Under the pieces are notes generated by a model. That model was given only the letters and a program-made list of their open reading frames with translations, made no database searches and was not told where the DNA came from. A DNA stretch of 64,000 bases, from positions 957,708 through 1,021,707 of the forward strand of contig NZ_LOJF01000001.1 in the NCBI RefSeq assembly GCF_001494635.1, read 5' to 3'. How positions within the stretch are numbered: the first letter of the stretch is position 1; every line of letters starts with the position of its first letter. This document shows positions 26,612 to 35,272 of the stretch, piece by piece. A program made the translations under genes and the position numbers. Source of the stretch: Tractidigestivibacter scatoligenes (GTDB taxonomy: Bacteria > Actinomycetota > Coriobacteriia > Coriobacteriales > Atopobiaceae).

Positions 26612-27115
26612 GTGGCGCAAGGACAACGCATGCGCGTAGTGGCGTACTCCGACGGCTCCTCCCGGGGAAACCCCGGTCCGGGCGGCTTTGGGGCGGTGCT
26701 CCTCTATACCGATCCTGCAGGTCAGACGCACAAGCGCGAGCTCTCTCAGGGGTATCAGCGCACGACGAACAACCGCATGGAGCTCATGGGCGCTATTGCC
26801 GCGCTGGAGGCGCTCACCAGGCCGTGCAGCGTCGAGCTGCACTCCGACTCCCAGTACGTGGTGAAGGCCTTCAACGACCACTGGATTGACGGCTGGATTC
26901 GTCGCGGCTGGAAGACCTCGCAGAAGCAGCCGGTGAAGAACGTCGACCTGTGGAACCGCCTGCTTGCGGCCATGGCTCCGCACGACGTGAGCTTTGTGTG
27001 GGTGAAGGGCCATGCGGGCCACGACCTCAACGAGCGGTGCGACGAGCTTGCCACAACGGCGGCAGACGGGGATGCGCTCGTGGATGACGAGGGCTTCTCG
27101 GACGCTGACGTGTAG
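26612..27115 (+). CDS. rnhA: Ribonuclease HI
   Basis: 167 residues from GTG 26612. Active-site residues are D14 ([11 protein letters not shown]), E57 (NNRMELMG), D79 (LHSDSQYV), H134 ([17 protein letters not shown]) and D144. The basic handle helix ([21 protein letters not shown]) is present, as in E. coli RNase HI. It cuts RNA in RNA-DNA hybrids, removing primers. The pairing with polA fits a shared role in Okazaki-fragment maturation. A short acidic tail ([16 protein letters not shown]) extends the C-terminus. Confidence 0.95.
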   Translation: MAQGQRMRVVAYSDGSSRGNPGPGGFGAVLLYTDPAGQTHKRELSQGYQRTTNNRMELMGAIAALEALTRPCSVELHSDSQYVVKAFNDHWIDGWIRRGWKTSQKQPVKNVDLWNRLLAAMAPHDVSFVWVKGHAGHDLNERCDELATTAADGDALVDDEGFSDADV

Positions 27116-27396
27116 GCGCGAGGCCGGGCGGCCTGTATGGCGACGGGGCGTGACTCGCGTGACGCCGGGGGACCGGTTTTAGCGGACATTTCGTCTAAAA
27201 ACCCTGTTCCGGCGGCATTTTGCCGCCGGAAGGCCGGTTTTAGCAGCAAGTGCGTACGAGATTGCGGCATGGGCGCCAATTCCTCGCCGGAAGGCCGGTT
27301 ATCGCAGCTACGGCGTACAAAAGCTAGCCTCCAGCGCCGCTTTGGCGCCAGAGGCACGCTGCCGACGCAGTCGTTCAAGCGCCTCCATCGGACTCT
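27116..27396. repeat. BIME-like cluster of GC-rich hairpins
   Basis: No gene is seen. The cluster alternates GC hairpins (GTTCCGGCGGC/GCCGCCGGAAG near 27211-27231; CTCCAGCGCC/GGCGCCAGAG near 27331-27355) with spacers such as GCCGGTTTTAGCAGCAAGTG. The latter is close to the reverse complement of the CACTTGCTGCCAAAACG spacer at 39.6 kb. Confidence 0.6.
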
Positions 27397-27463
27397 AGCT
27401 CCTTTTCTTAAAACCGTTTACTGTGACCTGCGCAAATGCGGATGACGTTTAAGAAAAGGAGCT
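27397..27463. repeat. Hairpin element with ACCTGCGCAAA centre, copy A
   Basis: The arms AGCTCCTTTTCTTA (27397-27410) and TAAGAAAAGGAGCT (27450-27463) are perfect. The centre contains GTGACCTGCGCAAATG. It is homologous to the element at 48866-48949, and the base changes in the two arms compensate each other. Confidence 0.8.
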
Positions 27464-27604
27464 AAACTCCGCAACGATGGGAGTAAATGAACCGGCGGGG
27501 GAGTTCCCACGCCCTTCTCAGTGATATAGTTTCCCTTTGTTAACTAATGGTCGCGCAGACGTATGCCCCAGCGGCGGTACGGCTGCGCCAGGAGGAGGCA
27601 CCCC

Positions 27605-27988
27605 GTGAAGCCAATCGACATCATTCTTATCCTCGCCGTTGTCGTGGTTCTCGCCATTGCCATCCGCCGCTTTGTCGGCACCGCCACCGGTACGCGCGAC
27701 TGCTGCAGCGGAGCCAAGAAGTCCGCGGGCAAGCAGTTCCGCGCGCGCACGATTGACGACAAGGACGAGAGCCACTATCCCTACCAGGCCGATTTCGAGA
27801 TTGGCGGCATGAGCTGCGAGCATTGCGTGGAGAACGTCACCCGTGCGCTTGATTCCGTCGACGGCACGTGGGCCACGGTCTCGCTTGCGGGCGGTCGCGC
27901 GCACGTGCGCTCGAAGTCGCCCATCGACAAGAACGCGTACCGCAAGGTCGTCGAGGAGGCCGGCTATCGCCTGGTGGGGCTTGAATGA
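27605..27988 (+). CDS. Membrane-anchored heavy-metal-associated (HMA) domain protein
   Basis: 127 residues from GTG 27605, which follows AGGAGGCACCCC. The N-terminal helix (IDIILILAVVVVLAIAI) anchors it. A short linker with a Cys pair (TRDCCSGAKK) leads to an HMA domain with the metal-binding loop GGMSCEHCVENVTRAL (CxxC). Such domains bind Cu(I) or other soft metals and hand them to transporters. No P-type ATPase is nearby, so the partner is unknown. The stop codon is the TGA of a 31-bp palindrome shared with the convergent gene. Confidence 0.82.
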   Translation: MKPIDIILILAVVVVLAIAIRRFVGTATGTRDCCSGAKKSAGKQFRARTIDDKDESHYPYQADFEIGGMSCEHCVENVTRALDSVDGTWATVSLAGGRAHVRSKSPIDKNAYRKVVEEAGYRLVGLE

Positions 27989-28015
27989 GACAAAGGGACA
28001 GTCCCTTTGTCTCAT
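27985..28015. repeat. 31-bp palindrome, copy 3, supplying both convergent stop codons
   Basis: Perfect arms ATGAGACAAAGGGA/TCCCTTTGTCTCAT with centre CAG. TGA 27986-27988 ends the HMA gene on the plus strand and TGA 28012-28014 (minus strand) ends the CyuA-like gene. Confidence 0.92.
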
Positions 28016-29319
28016 GAGCAGATGGTCTTGCCGATCATGATGTTTAGGATCTCGACGTCGGTGGGGTGCATGCCAACGCGGCCCACGTAGCCCATCGAAC
28101 GGATGGTCTCCTCGGCCGTCTCGCCGATAAGCCCCTCGCCAGGCCTAAAGTCCACGTTGGCCAGCGCCATGTCGCAGCCGAGAATCGCCGCGTCCACCGC
28201 TGCTGCAATCTTTGCCGCGCAGCTGGGCTTGGCGCCGTCGCACACGATGCCGCCCACATTTGCCAGTGTGTTCGCGATGGTTGCCTGGTACTGCCCAAAA
28301 GAGCCCCCGCGCAGGTAGCACACGGCCGCTCCGGCGCCGGTTGCCGCCGTCACGGCACCGCAGAACGCCGAGAGCTCGCCAATGAAGCGCTTGGCGTGGA
28401 TGGCCGTGAGGTCCGAGAGCGCTACCGCTCGCAGCATCTCGTCGTGGGGAACGCGCAGGTACTTGGCGTACTCCGCAACCGGCAGCGAGCAGGTGATGCC
28501 TTGGTTGCCGCTCCCGCAGTTGATGACCACGGGCATGGCGCAGCCGCTCATACGCGCGTCTGAGCCGGCCGCTGCGGCAGCACGGGCGCGGCACGAGATG
28601 TCATCCGGCCGGGTGAGCAGCAGCGTCTTGCCAATGCGCGCGCCCCAGTCACCCGAGAGTCCCTCGTCCGAAATGGCGCCGTTGAGCTCCACCTGGCGCT
28701 CGACCATCTCGCGAATGTCCTCGACGTCAACCTCATGCACAAACTCCCAGATTCCCTCCAGCGAGAGGGACGAGAGACCCGGCTCCTCCGGCTCGCCGTC
28801 GCTACTGCAGGTGTCCTGCTCGTTTGCCGTAACGCCGTCGACGCTGACGGTCTGCCCGTCGCGCGAGAGCTCGACCACGTTGGTGTGCCTGCCGGCGACG
28901 CAGGCCACGCCAGTGTGGCCTTGACCCGTGGCAACCGCGCGAACGTAGAGATTGGGCACGCCCTCGGCGAGAGAGACCGAGCAGAATCCCGCCGAGACAA
29001 GCTCGCGTGTGCGCTGGCGGTCCTCCTCGCCCACGCCCTCGAGCACCTCGAGCGCTCGCGTGGCGTCACCACCGACGGCACCAAGCGTAGCCGCGGCCTC
29101 AATGCCGCGCTGGTCACCCGAGTTGGGCACCGTCACGCTCTTTACGTTCTTGATGATGTTGCCGCTGCAGGAGACCTCGAGGTGCTCCGGCATGGCGCCC
29201 AGCGCGTCGCGCGAGAGGGCGGCCACGTAGGCTACGGCGATGGGCTCTGTGCAGCCAAGGGCGCACACAAGCTCACGCCTTAGGATGTCGAGATAGGTGT
29301 CGTAGGTGCTGCGATCCAT
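28012..29319 (-). CDS. L-cysteine desulfidase family protein (CyuA/YhaM, UPF0597)
   Basis: 435 residues, start ATG 29319 with a GGAGGG site. VCALGCTEPIAVAYVAAL at the N-terminus, SGNIIKNVKSVTVPNSG, CAMPVVINCGSGNQGITCSLPV and ANVGGIVCDGAKPSCAAKIA are the conserved blocks, with the Cys residues thought to hold a 4Fe-4S cluster. The family degrades L-cysteine to pyruvate, ammonia and sulfide and is related to L-serine dehydratase. It lies after a HAD hydrolase gene, 57 bp apart on the same strand. Its stop lies in a palindromic repeat. Confidence 0.88.
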   Translation of the reverse strand: MDRSTYDTYLDILRRELVCALGCTEPIAVAYVAALSRDALGAMPEHLEVSCSGNIIKNVKSVTVPNSGDQRGIEAAATLGAVGGDATRALEVLEGVGEEDRQRTRELVSAGFCSVSLAEGVPNLYVRAVATGQGHTGVACVAGRHTNVVELSRDGQTVSVDGVTANEQDTCSSDGEPEEPGLSSLSLEGIWEFVHEVDVEDIREMVERQVELNGAISDEGLSGDWGARIGKTLLLTRPDDISCRARAAAAAGSDARMSGCAMPVVINCGSGNQGITCSLPVAEYAKYLRVPHDEMLRAVALSDLTAIHAKRFIGELSAFCGAVTAATGAGAAVCYLRGGSFGQYQATIANTLANVGGIVCDGAKPSCAAKIAAAVDAAILGCDMALANVDFRPGEGLIGETAEETIRSMGYVGRVGMHPTDVEILNIMIGKTICS

Positions 29320-29376
29320 GGGCCCTCCAGCCGTTGTCGTGCGCGGCTCTGCGCGCGGTTGGAGGAAACGGTAGCG

Positions 29377-30138
29377 CTAGAGCGAGGCCATGTCACGCTT
29401 GTTGGTCTCCTCGCCGTCAAACCTCCGGATGATGTTGGGAAGCTCGCGGGCAAGACGAGACATGGGCCCGTGCCACACGGCGCGGCGCGGCCACGCATGG
29501 CCAACGTAGATGGTGCGCAGTCCGCAGTCGGGGCGGGCGAAGTCGCGACGCGAGTCATTGCCAACCATAAGGCACTCGTCGCACGTGAGACCCAGCGAGT
29601 TCACAAACTCCTGGTAGAAGCGGGCGTTTGGCTTGAGCCTGTAGGCGTTGTCCCAGTTCGAGATACGTACGAAGTCCTCGGGCGAGACGTTTGCCCAGCC
29701 CATGCGCGCCTCGACGCAAGCCTCCGAGAAGGCGGGGTTTGTCGCCAGTGCGCAGGTGAGGCCAAGCTCATGCACCACGTCAACTGCCTGTCGCCCGCCG
29801 CGCTGGGGGCGCGCCGCAACTATGCCTCCACGCATGGCTGGCACAAACTCGCGCTCGTAGCAGTCAATGGCATCTGCAATTGCGGGATCATCCATGGGAA
29901 TGCCGGTGAGCGCATGGACCTTATTGATAAAGAGTTGGTGGTTGGTGAGGTCATCAGAACGGTCGCGGTCCTCCATGGCAAGGTAGCCCCTGGTGAAGGG
30001 GACGCCCATGAGCGGCGCCGGCGTGCGCGAGATGTCGCCGAGAAGCCCGGAGAGCCCCGCCACGTAACGCGTCATGAATGCGGTGAAGTTGATGTCGAGC
30101 AGGGTGTCGTCGAGGTCGAAGAGAACTGCCTTGATCAT
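29377..30138 (-). CDS. HAD-superfamily hydrolase
   Basis: 253 residues from ATG 30138. Motif I is VLFDLDDTLLDINF (nucleophile Asp, acid Asp), motif II CALATNPAF, motif III the Lys of YRLKPNARFYQEF and motif IV MVGNDSRRDFARPD. A helical cap lies between motifs I and II. The DLDDTLLD form suggests a small-molecule phosphatase. It precedes the cysteine desulfidase gene in the same direction. Substrate unknown. Confidence 0.85.
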   Translation of the reverse strand: MIKAVLFDLDDTLLDINFTAFMTRYVAGLSGLLGDISRTPAPLMGVPFTRGYLAMEDRDRSDDLTNHQLFINKVHALTGIPMDDPAIADAIDCYEREFVPAMRGGIVAARPQRGGRQAVDVVHELGLTCALATNPAFSEACVEARMGWANVSPEDFVRISNWDNAYRLKPNARFYQEFVNSLGLTCDECLMVGNDSRRDFARPDCGLRTIYVGHAWPRRAVWHGPMSRLARELPNIIRRFDGEETNKRDMASL

Positions 30139-30338
30139 GCCATCAACCCCCCCGTCTTGCCTGCTTCGGGCTCTTCCCGTGAGCACTAATACCCCTTTGT
30201 GACCCTACAGAACCCCGGCTTACGATGCAAGGTTACTCGCGAGAACCCCATCGGCCTAAGCCTTGTGGCGCTTTTCCCGCCTGCGTTTCTATTTGACCGC
30301 TGACGGTTCCACTGTTCGTTCATCTCCCAGAATCCTAT
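30139..30338. other. Divergent intergenic region upstream of the HAD hydrolase and ROK genes
   Basis: No gene is seen. It should contain the minus-strand promoter of the HAD/cyuA unit; no confident promoter boxes were identified. Confidence 0.3.
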
Positions 30339-30372
30339 TTATTTTCATGCAGAAAATAAGTGCGGCTATAAC
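30339..30372 (+). promoter_or_regulatory. NagC/Mlc-like operator and -10 box before the ROK/PTS operon
   Basis: TTATTTTC-ATGCA-GAAAATAA (30339-30359) is a perfect palindrome with 8-bp arms. It resembles known ROK-family (NagC/Mlc) operators, which have TTATTT/AAATAA half-sites. A -10-like TATAAC follows at 30367-30372. It lies 85 bp before the regulator start, consistent with autoregulation. Confidence 0.55.
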
Positions 30373-30443
30373 AGGTACACGACAGCGGCCCACGGGCTCT
30401 TGGAAATGTTCCAATGCGCTGACGCGACTTTGGAGGTGGAGAC

Positions 30444-31394
30444 ATGTCGGGCAGTACGGAGTACGTCGCAGACGCCAACCGAGCCCGCATCATGTGAGCC
30501 ATCGTCGATCACGGTCCTCTCTCACGTGTGGAGATTGCCCAGGTAAGCGGCCTTTCTCCCGCAACCGTCACCCGCAACATTGCCTATCTCATGACGGTGG
30601 GCGTGCTCGTCGAGGACACCACCCGCGTGCGCACGGAGGGCAGGAGTCGCATTCCCGTAACGATCAACGCCTCCTATGGCCGTATCGCCATCGTGAGCCT
30701 CGCATACCGTGGAGCCACGCTCTACCAGTACGACATGGCGCTCGAGCCCTGCGCCGAGCCCATCCCCCTCGGGGGAGACTACGCCCCGGCAGACCTCCCT
30801 CGCGCGGTCGAGGCGCATCTCTCGTGCGCTGACGGCGAGTTCGAGAAGACCCTGCGTGCGGTGGGCATCCTTCACTGTGACGAGTCCTGGGACGCCGTCC
30901 ACGGGCTTTCGGATGCGCTCTCGCGTCGTCTCGGCGTCCCCGCGTACGAGCAGCGCGCAGAGGACTGCGCCGAGTACAAGATCCTCCACGACGAGTCAGA
31001 GGAGGCAAGCGCCAACCACCTGCTCGTGAGCCTTGGCTCCGAGGTCCTTGTGGGAATAGCCCAAGGTGGTAAGCGCCTGCCCCTTCGCAACGGTTCATAT
31101 GCCGAGATAAGCCGCCTACTCGCCAACAGCGGCGAGCTCGAGGGCGCAATCGTCGACCGCCTGGTCGACATCCTCTCGATTCTTACCTCCCTCTTCACCG
31201 TCGATGCCATCTTCATGATGGGCTCCGGCGAGGAGGCGCTCCTTGCCGGAGTCCCCGTCGATCTGGGCAACGTTGCCCAGGCGGGGAACACCTCCGGAGA
31301 GCTCCCTAGGGTCGTGGTTGTGAGCCAGACCTCGCGGGAGATGTCGCGCATCATGACCGCACAGGTGAGAAGCTCGCTCCTGCGCGTCGGATGA
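30444..31394 (+). pseudogene. ROK/NagC-like regulator with in-frame TGA at codon 18
   Basis: From ATG 30444 (GGAGG eight bases before) the frame reads 17 codons (ending DANRARIM), TGA 30495-30497, then AIVDHGPLSRVEIAQVSGLSPATVTRNIAYLMTVGVLVE, a complete winged helix-turn-helix. The rest (to 31394) resembles a ROK C-terminal domain but has no clear sugar-kinase ATP motif. Without the stop it would be 316 residues. Translation could restart at GTG 30528, losing the first helix. It heads the second PTS operon. Either a recently inactivated gene or a sequencing error; nothing else in the frame is damaged. Confidence 0.65.
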
Positions 31395-31477
31395 GCCGGC
31401 TTTCGCCGGTTATAGGGCCGTGGCCACCCCACGGCAAGTCGCGCGCCGTAGGTGCGCGCGGGAGGGAAGGGATACGT

Positions 31478-31960
31478 ATGGTAGTTCTCGTTAGGTGTGA
31501 TGACCGTCTCATTCACGGCCAGTGCGTGACCGTCGTAGTCAAGGGCAACCACATCGAGCGCATCATCGTCGTCGATGACCTCACAGCGAGCAACTCTATC
31601 CTGCGCTCGGTCTTTAAGGCTGCCGTCCCGGCAGACATGAAGGTCGGCGTCTACACGGTGGACGAGGCGGCCCCGCTCATCGAGAAGGCCATGAGCGACG
31701 ACGTCCGCACGCTCGTGCTCATGAAGTCCCCCATCACGTACAAGCGTCTGCTGGAGAAGGTGCCAGGGCTTCCCAAGGAGCTCAACGTTGGCCCCATGTC
31801 CAAGCGCAAGGGCACCACGAAGGTGACCCCCACTTCGCACCTCATGTCCGACGAGGCGCAGGCCGTGAAGGACGTTGTGGACCAGGGCGCCCACGTCTTC
31901 TTCCAGCAGGTTCCCAGCCAACCCGTCGTCGAGTGGGACGACGTGAAGGACAGGTTCTAG
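31478..31960 (+). CDS. PTS mannose-family EIIB (second operon)
   Basis: 160 residues from ATG 31478 behind GGGAAGGG. VLVRCDDRLIHGQCVTVVVKG carries the phospho-His, followed by IIVVDDLTASNSILRSV. The C-terminus ends HVFFQQVPSQPVVEWDDV. The operon has EIIB, EIIC and EIID but no EIIA, so an EIIA from elsewhere must supply phosphate. Sugar unknown; ROK control suggests an amino sugar or hexose. Confidence 0.88.
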   Translation: MVVLVRCDDRLIHGQCVTVVVKGNHIERIIVVDDLTASNSILRSVFKAAVPADMKVGVYTVDEAAPLIEKAMSDDVRTLVLMKSPITYKRLLEKVPGLPKELNVGPMSKRKGTTKVTPTSHLMSDEAQAVKDVVDQGAHVFFQQVPSQPVVEWDDVKDRF

Positions 31961-32044
31961 GGTCCGTGCGCGGACCTCGGGCCTGAAGAAGATCCCGTAG
32001 GCAGCGGGATAGGTCCTGGTGTCAGAGGAAAGGAAGGTACTGCC

Positions 32045-32815
32045 ATGAGTTTTCTACAGGCACTGCTCCTGGCACTGTTTGGGTGGATGGGCTCCATCTA
32101 CTCGCCGGTGCTCATAGGAGGACTCGCAGGCTGGTACACGATCGGTCGACCGCTGGTCTCGGGCATGATCATCGGCGTTATCCTTGGTGACGTCCAGACC
32201 GGCATCATCATGGGTGCTGCCATCCAGATGCTCTATATCGGCCTCGTGACCCCCGGCGGCACGATGCCCACCGACGTCAACTTTGCCGCGTAGATTGGCA
32301 TCCCGCTGGCCATGGTCGCCGGTGCCGGCAAGGAGTACGCGCTCGCGCTCGCCGTGCCGCTGTCGTCGCTGGGCGTCCTCGCCGTCTACGACCTGTGCGC
32401 CATCAACCTGTACTTCGTCCACAAGCAGGACGCCTATGTCGAGGCCGGCAAGCTTGACGCCGCCGCTCGCATCCCCATCGTTGGCCAGATCACCAACTTC
32501 GTGCTGCGCTTCTCCCCGATCCTTCTCATCAACTTCTTTGGCCAGGACCTCATCACCGTTCTTGTCAACGCTCTGCCCGTCCAGGTGACCGACATCCTCC
32601 AGATCTTCGCCAACATGCTGCCGCTCGTCGGCTTCATGCTTCTTATGCGCATGATCTGCAAGCGTGACGTCGACCTCATCCTCTTCTGCGTTGGCTTCGC
32701 GCTCATGTCCGTGCTCCAGCTCGGCATGGTCACCATCGTGATTGTCGCGCTGGGCATCGCCTACCTCGACTACCGCGGCACCAACGCCACCGCTGCCCCC
32801 GAGAGGAGTGAGTAG
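32045..32815 (+). pseudogene. PTS mannose-family EIIC with in-frame TAG at codon 83
   Basis: The frame from ATG 32045 reads SFLQALLLALFGWMGSIYS..., MIIGVILGDVQTGIIMGAAIQMLYIGLVTPGG, then NFAA, TAG (32291-32293) and IGIPLAMVAGAGKEYALAL without shift to 32815. In relatives this position is usually a Tyr-type codon, so one base change would explain it. The total of about 256 residues is normal for EIIC. The truncated 82-residue product cannot form a channel. This is the second nonsense codon in the same operon. Confidence 0.75.
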
Positions 32816-32817
32816 AC

Positions 32818-33678
32818 ATGGCAAACGACATCACCACCGAGGACCAGGAGATGGGCGGCGCCAAGAAGCTCAGCAAGAGCGCCATTCGCCACGCGTACTG
32901 GGACTGGATGTTCTACAACCTATCCGTGCAGAACTTCGAGAGGATGCAGGGCCCTGCCATCATCAAGATGCTGGCTGACGTCCGTGAGGACCTCTACCCT
33001 GGCGACCCCGAGGCCCAGCAGGAGATGCTCGAGCGCCACGAGGTCTTCTTCAACACCGAGCCGTACCTGGGCAGCATCGTCCCCGGCATCGTCCTCGGCA
33101 TGGAGGCGAGCAAGGCAGAGGGCAACGACGAGATCTCTCCTGAGTTCATCAACTCGATCAAGACCGCGCTCATGGGTCCCTTCGCCGGCATTGGTGACTC
33201 GCTGCTCCCCGGTACGCTGATCCCGATCCTGCTCTCCATCGCCTTGGGCATGTCGCCCAACGGCGAGGTCACCGGCCCGATCTTCTACATCGTGGTCTTC
33301 CTGGCCATCATGCTGCCGCTCACCTGGTTCCTCTTCTCCTACGGCGTCAAGGCCGGAGCCAATGCCGCAGAGCTGGTACTCTCGGGCGGCATCAAGGACA
33401 AGGTCACCCGCGCTGCCGAGGTTGTTGGCCTTATCGTCGTGGGCGCCATCTGCGCGCAGTACGCCAAGTTCAACATTGGCCTCGTCTATACCAGTGGCGA
33501 CCTCACGATCAACATCGCCGACATCCTGGACTCGATCTTCCCCGAGCTGCCGGTGCTGATCATCTCCTTCGTGACCTACTGGCTCATGGTCAAGAAGAAC
33601 TGGTCTGCTGGCAAGACCATGCTTCTTATGCTCGTGATCTCCATCGTGGGCTACTTCACCACGATCCTCACGGTCTAG
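32818..33678 (+). CDS. PTS mannose-family EIID (second operon)
   Basis: 286 residues, intact, 2 bp after the EIIC frame. HAYWDWMFYNLSVQNFERMQGPA, RHEVFFNTEPYLGSIVPGIVLGMEAS and KTALMGPFAGIGDSLLPGTLIPI are the EIID signatures, with C-terminal membrane helices. It needs EIIC to transport, so it may be non-functional in this strain. A hairpin and two 31-bp palindromes follow. Confidence 0.9.
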   Translation: MANDITTEDQEMGGAKKLSKSAIRHAYWDWMFYNLSVQNFERMQGPAIIKMLADVREDLYPGDPEAQQEMLERHEVFFNTEPYLGSIVPGIVLGMEASKAEGNDEISPEFINSIKTALMGPFAGIGDSLLPGTLIPILLSIALGMSPNGEVTGPIFYIVVFLAIMLPLTWFLFSYGVKAGANAAELVLSGGIKDKVTRAAEVVGLIVVGAICAQYAKFNIGLVYTSGDLTINIADILDSIFPELPVLIISFVTYWLMVKKNWSAGKTMLLMLVISIVGYFTTILTV

Positions 33679-33706
33679 TTGCAGGGCCTGCATAGTTGTA
33701 CGCCTT

Positions 33707-33743
33707 CGTGGGTGTGTCAGTCATCTGGCTGACGCACCCCACG
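33707..33743 (+). terminator. Hairpin after the second PTS operon
   Basis: CGTGGGTGTGTCAG (33707-33720) pairs, with one bulged base, with CTGACGCACCCCACG (33729-33743), 28 bp after the EIID stop. No T-run follows directly, but two 31-bp palindromes do. Confidence 0.5.
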
Positions 33744-33744
33744 C

Positions 33745-33775
33745 ATGAGACAGAGGGAGTTTCCCTTTGTCTCAT
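33745..33775. repeat. 31-bp palindrome, copy 4
   Basis: Same arms as the other copies with one change (GACAGAGGG in the left arm) and centre GTT. It forms a direct pair with copy 5, 12 bp away. Confidence 0.88.
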
Positions 33776-33787
33776 CGATAATGGTGA

Positions 33788-33818
33788 ATGAGACAAAGGG
33801 ACTGTCCCTTTGTCTCAT
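33788..33818. repeat. 31-bp palindrome, copy 5
   Basis: Perfect arms with centre CTG, 12 bp downstream of copy 4. The pair lies between the PTS operon hairpin and the rpsA promoter. Confidence 0.9.
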
Positions 33819-33868
33819 AGGCCTTCGGACAAAGTCTTCGCTCATTCAGAAAAAATGGCACCTGACGC

Positions 33869-33898
33869 TTGAAATTGCGCCTACTAACAGGCTAATCT
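33869..33898 (+). promoter_or_regulatory. Candidate rpsA promoter
   Basis: TTGAAA (33869-33874) and TAATCT (33893-33898) are separated by 18 bp, a good sigma-70-type match. This would give a leader of about 130 nt before the rpsA start. The remaining sequence between 33899 and 34033 shows no gene. Confidence 0.5.
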
Positions 33899-34033
33899 AT
33901 CCCATGCATGCGCATCCGCCATGCAGCGTATCTGTCGGCCCCCGAGAGCATGTAAGTTCGCCTAAGCGTTCGTGCGCGAGCGCAGAAGCGCAGACCATGA
34001 CGACCGGGGCCCCGTTTCGAGAGGGGTCCACCT

Positions 34034-35230
34034 TTGAGTGAGATTCAGAACTCGTCCGTCTTCGCGCTGGATGATATTTCCGACGAGGAGATGAACAACC
34101 TCATCGACGGTACCGTCACCGATTTCGACGAGGGCGATCTTGTCACCGGAACCGTCGTCAAGATCGAGCGCGACGAGGTCCTGCTTGACATCGGCTACAA
34201 GTCTGAGGGCGTCATTCCTGCTCGCGAGCTTTCCATCCGCAAGGACGTCAACCCTGCCGACGTCGTCTCGCTGGGCGACCAGATCGAGGCTCTCGTCCTT
34301 CAGAAGGAGGACAAGGAGGGCCGTCTCGTCCTCTCCAAGAAGCGTGCCGAGTACGAGCGTGCCTGGAACCGCGTGGAGGAGAAGTTCAACTCCGGCGAGA
34401 CCGTCGAGGGCGAGGTCATCGAGGTCGTCAAGGGCGGCCTTATCCTCGACATCGGCCTTCGCGGCTTCCTGCCTGCGTCCCTCGTTGACCTTCGCCGCGT
34501 GAAGGACCTCAACGCCTACCTCGGCACCCGCATCGAGGCCCGCGTCATCGAGATGGACCGCAACCGCAACAACGTCGTGCTTTCTCGCCGCGTCGTGCTC
34601 GAGGAGGCCCGCAAGGCCGAGCGCCAGGAGATTCTCTCCAAGCTCAAGCCCGGCATGCGCCTCAAGGGCACCGTGTCCTCGATCGTGGACTTCGGTGCCT
34701 TCGTGGACCTCGGCGGCATCGACGGCCTGGTTCACATCTCCGAGCTCTCCTGGAACCACGTCAACCACCCCTCCGAGGTCGTCAAGGTCGGCCAGGAGGT
34801 CGAGGTTCAGGTGCTCGACGTCGACCTCAACCGCGAGCGCATCTCCCTTGGCCTCAAGCAGACCACCGAGGATCCTTGGCGCACGCTCGTCAAGAAGTAC
34901 CCCGTGGGTGCCATCGTTGAGGGCAAGGTCACCAAGCTCGTCACCTTTGGTGCCTTCGTTGACCTCGGCGAGGGCGTCGAGGGCCTGGTCCACATCTCCG
35001 AGATGGCTAAGAGCCACGTAGACGCCCCCTCGCAGGTTTGCCAGGTTGGCGACACCGTCCAGGTGAAGGTCATGGAGATCGACCTCGACCGTCGTCGCAT
35101 CTCCCTCTCCATGAAGGCCGCTGCCGAGACCCTGGGCACCGAGGTCGAGGTCAAGCCTCTGCCCGAGAGCGACAAGCCTGCCGAGAAGGACGAGGCCGCA
35201 GAGGCCGAGGCTGAGCCTGCTGCCGAGTAG
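34034..35230 (+). CDS. rpsA: 30S ribosomal protein S1
   Basis: 398 residues with four S1 (OB-fold) RNA-binding repeats, starting at about residues 35, 120, 205 and 292. Each has the pattern GTVxxIxxFGAFVDLGGxxGLVHISEL; the last two are the best matches. This four-domain length is usual in actinobacteria and firmicutes. The start TTG 34034 follows GAGAGGGG. A long Glu/Ala-rich tail ends the protein. It helps mRNA bind the ribosome. Monocistronic; a strong terminator follows. Confidence 0.93.
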   Translation: MSEIQNSSVFALDDISDEEMNNLIDGTVTDFDEGDLVTGTVVKIERDEVLLDIGYKSEGVIPARELSIRKDVNPADVVSLGDQIEALVLQKEDKEGRLVLSKKRAEYERAWNRVEEKFNSGETVEGEVIEVVKGGLILDIGLRGFLPASLVDLRRVKDLNAYLGTRIEARVIEMDRNRNNVVLSRRVVLEEARKAERQEILSKLKPGMRLKGTVSSIVDFGAFVDLGGIDGLVHISELSWNHVNHPSEVVKVGQEVEVQVLDVDLNRERISLGLKQTTEDPWRTLVKKYPVGAIVEGKVTKLVTFGAFVDLGEGVEGLVHISEMAKSHVDAPSQVCQVGDTVQVKVMEIDLDRRRISLSMKAAAETLGTEVEVKPLPESDKPAEKDEAAEAEAEPAAE

Positions 35231-35272
35231 CTCTTACTCGTATCGTCTTAGCGCCGAGCAAATGCACGTGAT

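Noticed and set aside
30496..30498. TGA in the ROK gene as a selenocysteine codon
   Set aside because: ROK N-termini have no catalytic Cys here, and no SECIS-like hairpin was evident directly after the codon.
30263..30832. 189-codon plus-strand frame overlapping the ROK gene start
   Set aside because: Frame is rich in Arg/His/Ser with no motif; the ROK helix-turn-helix lies in another frame with a ribosome site.
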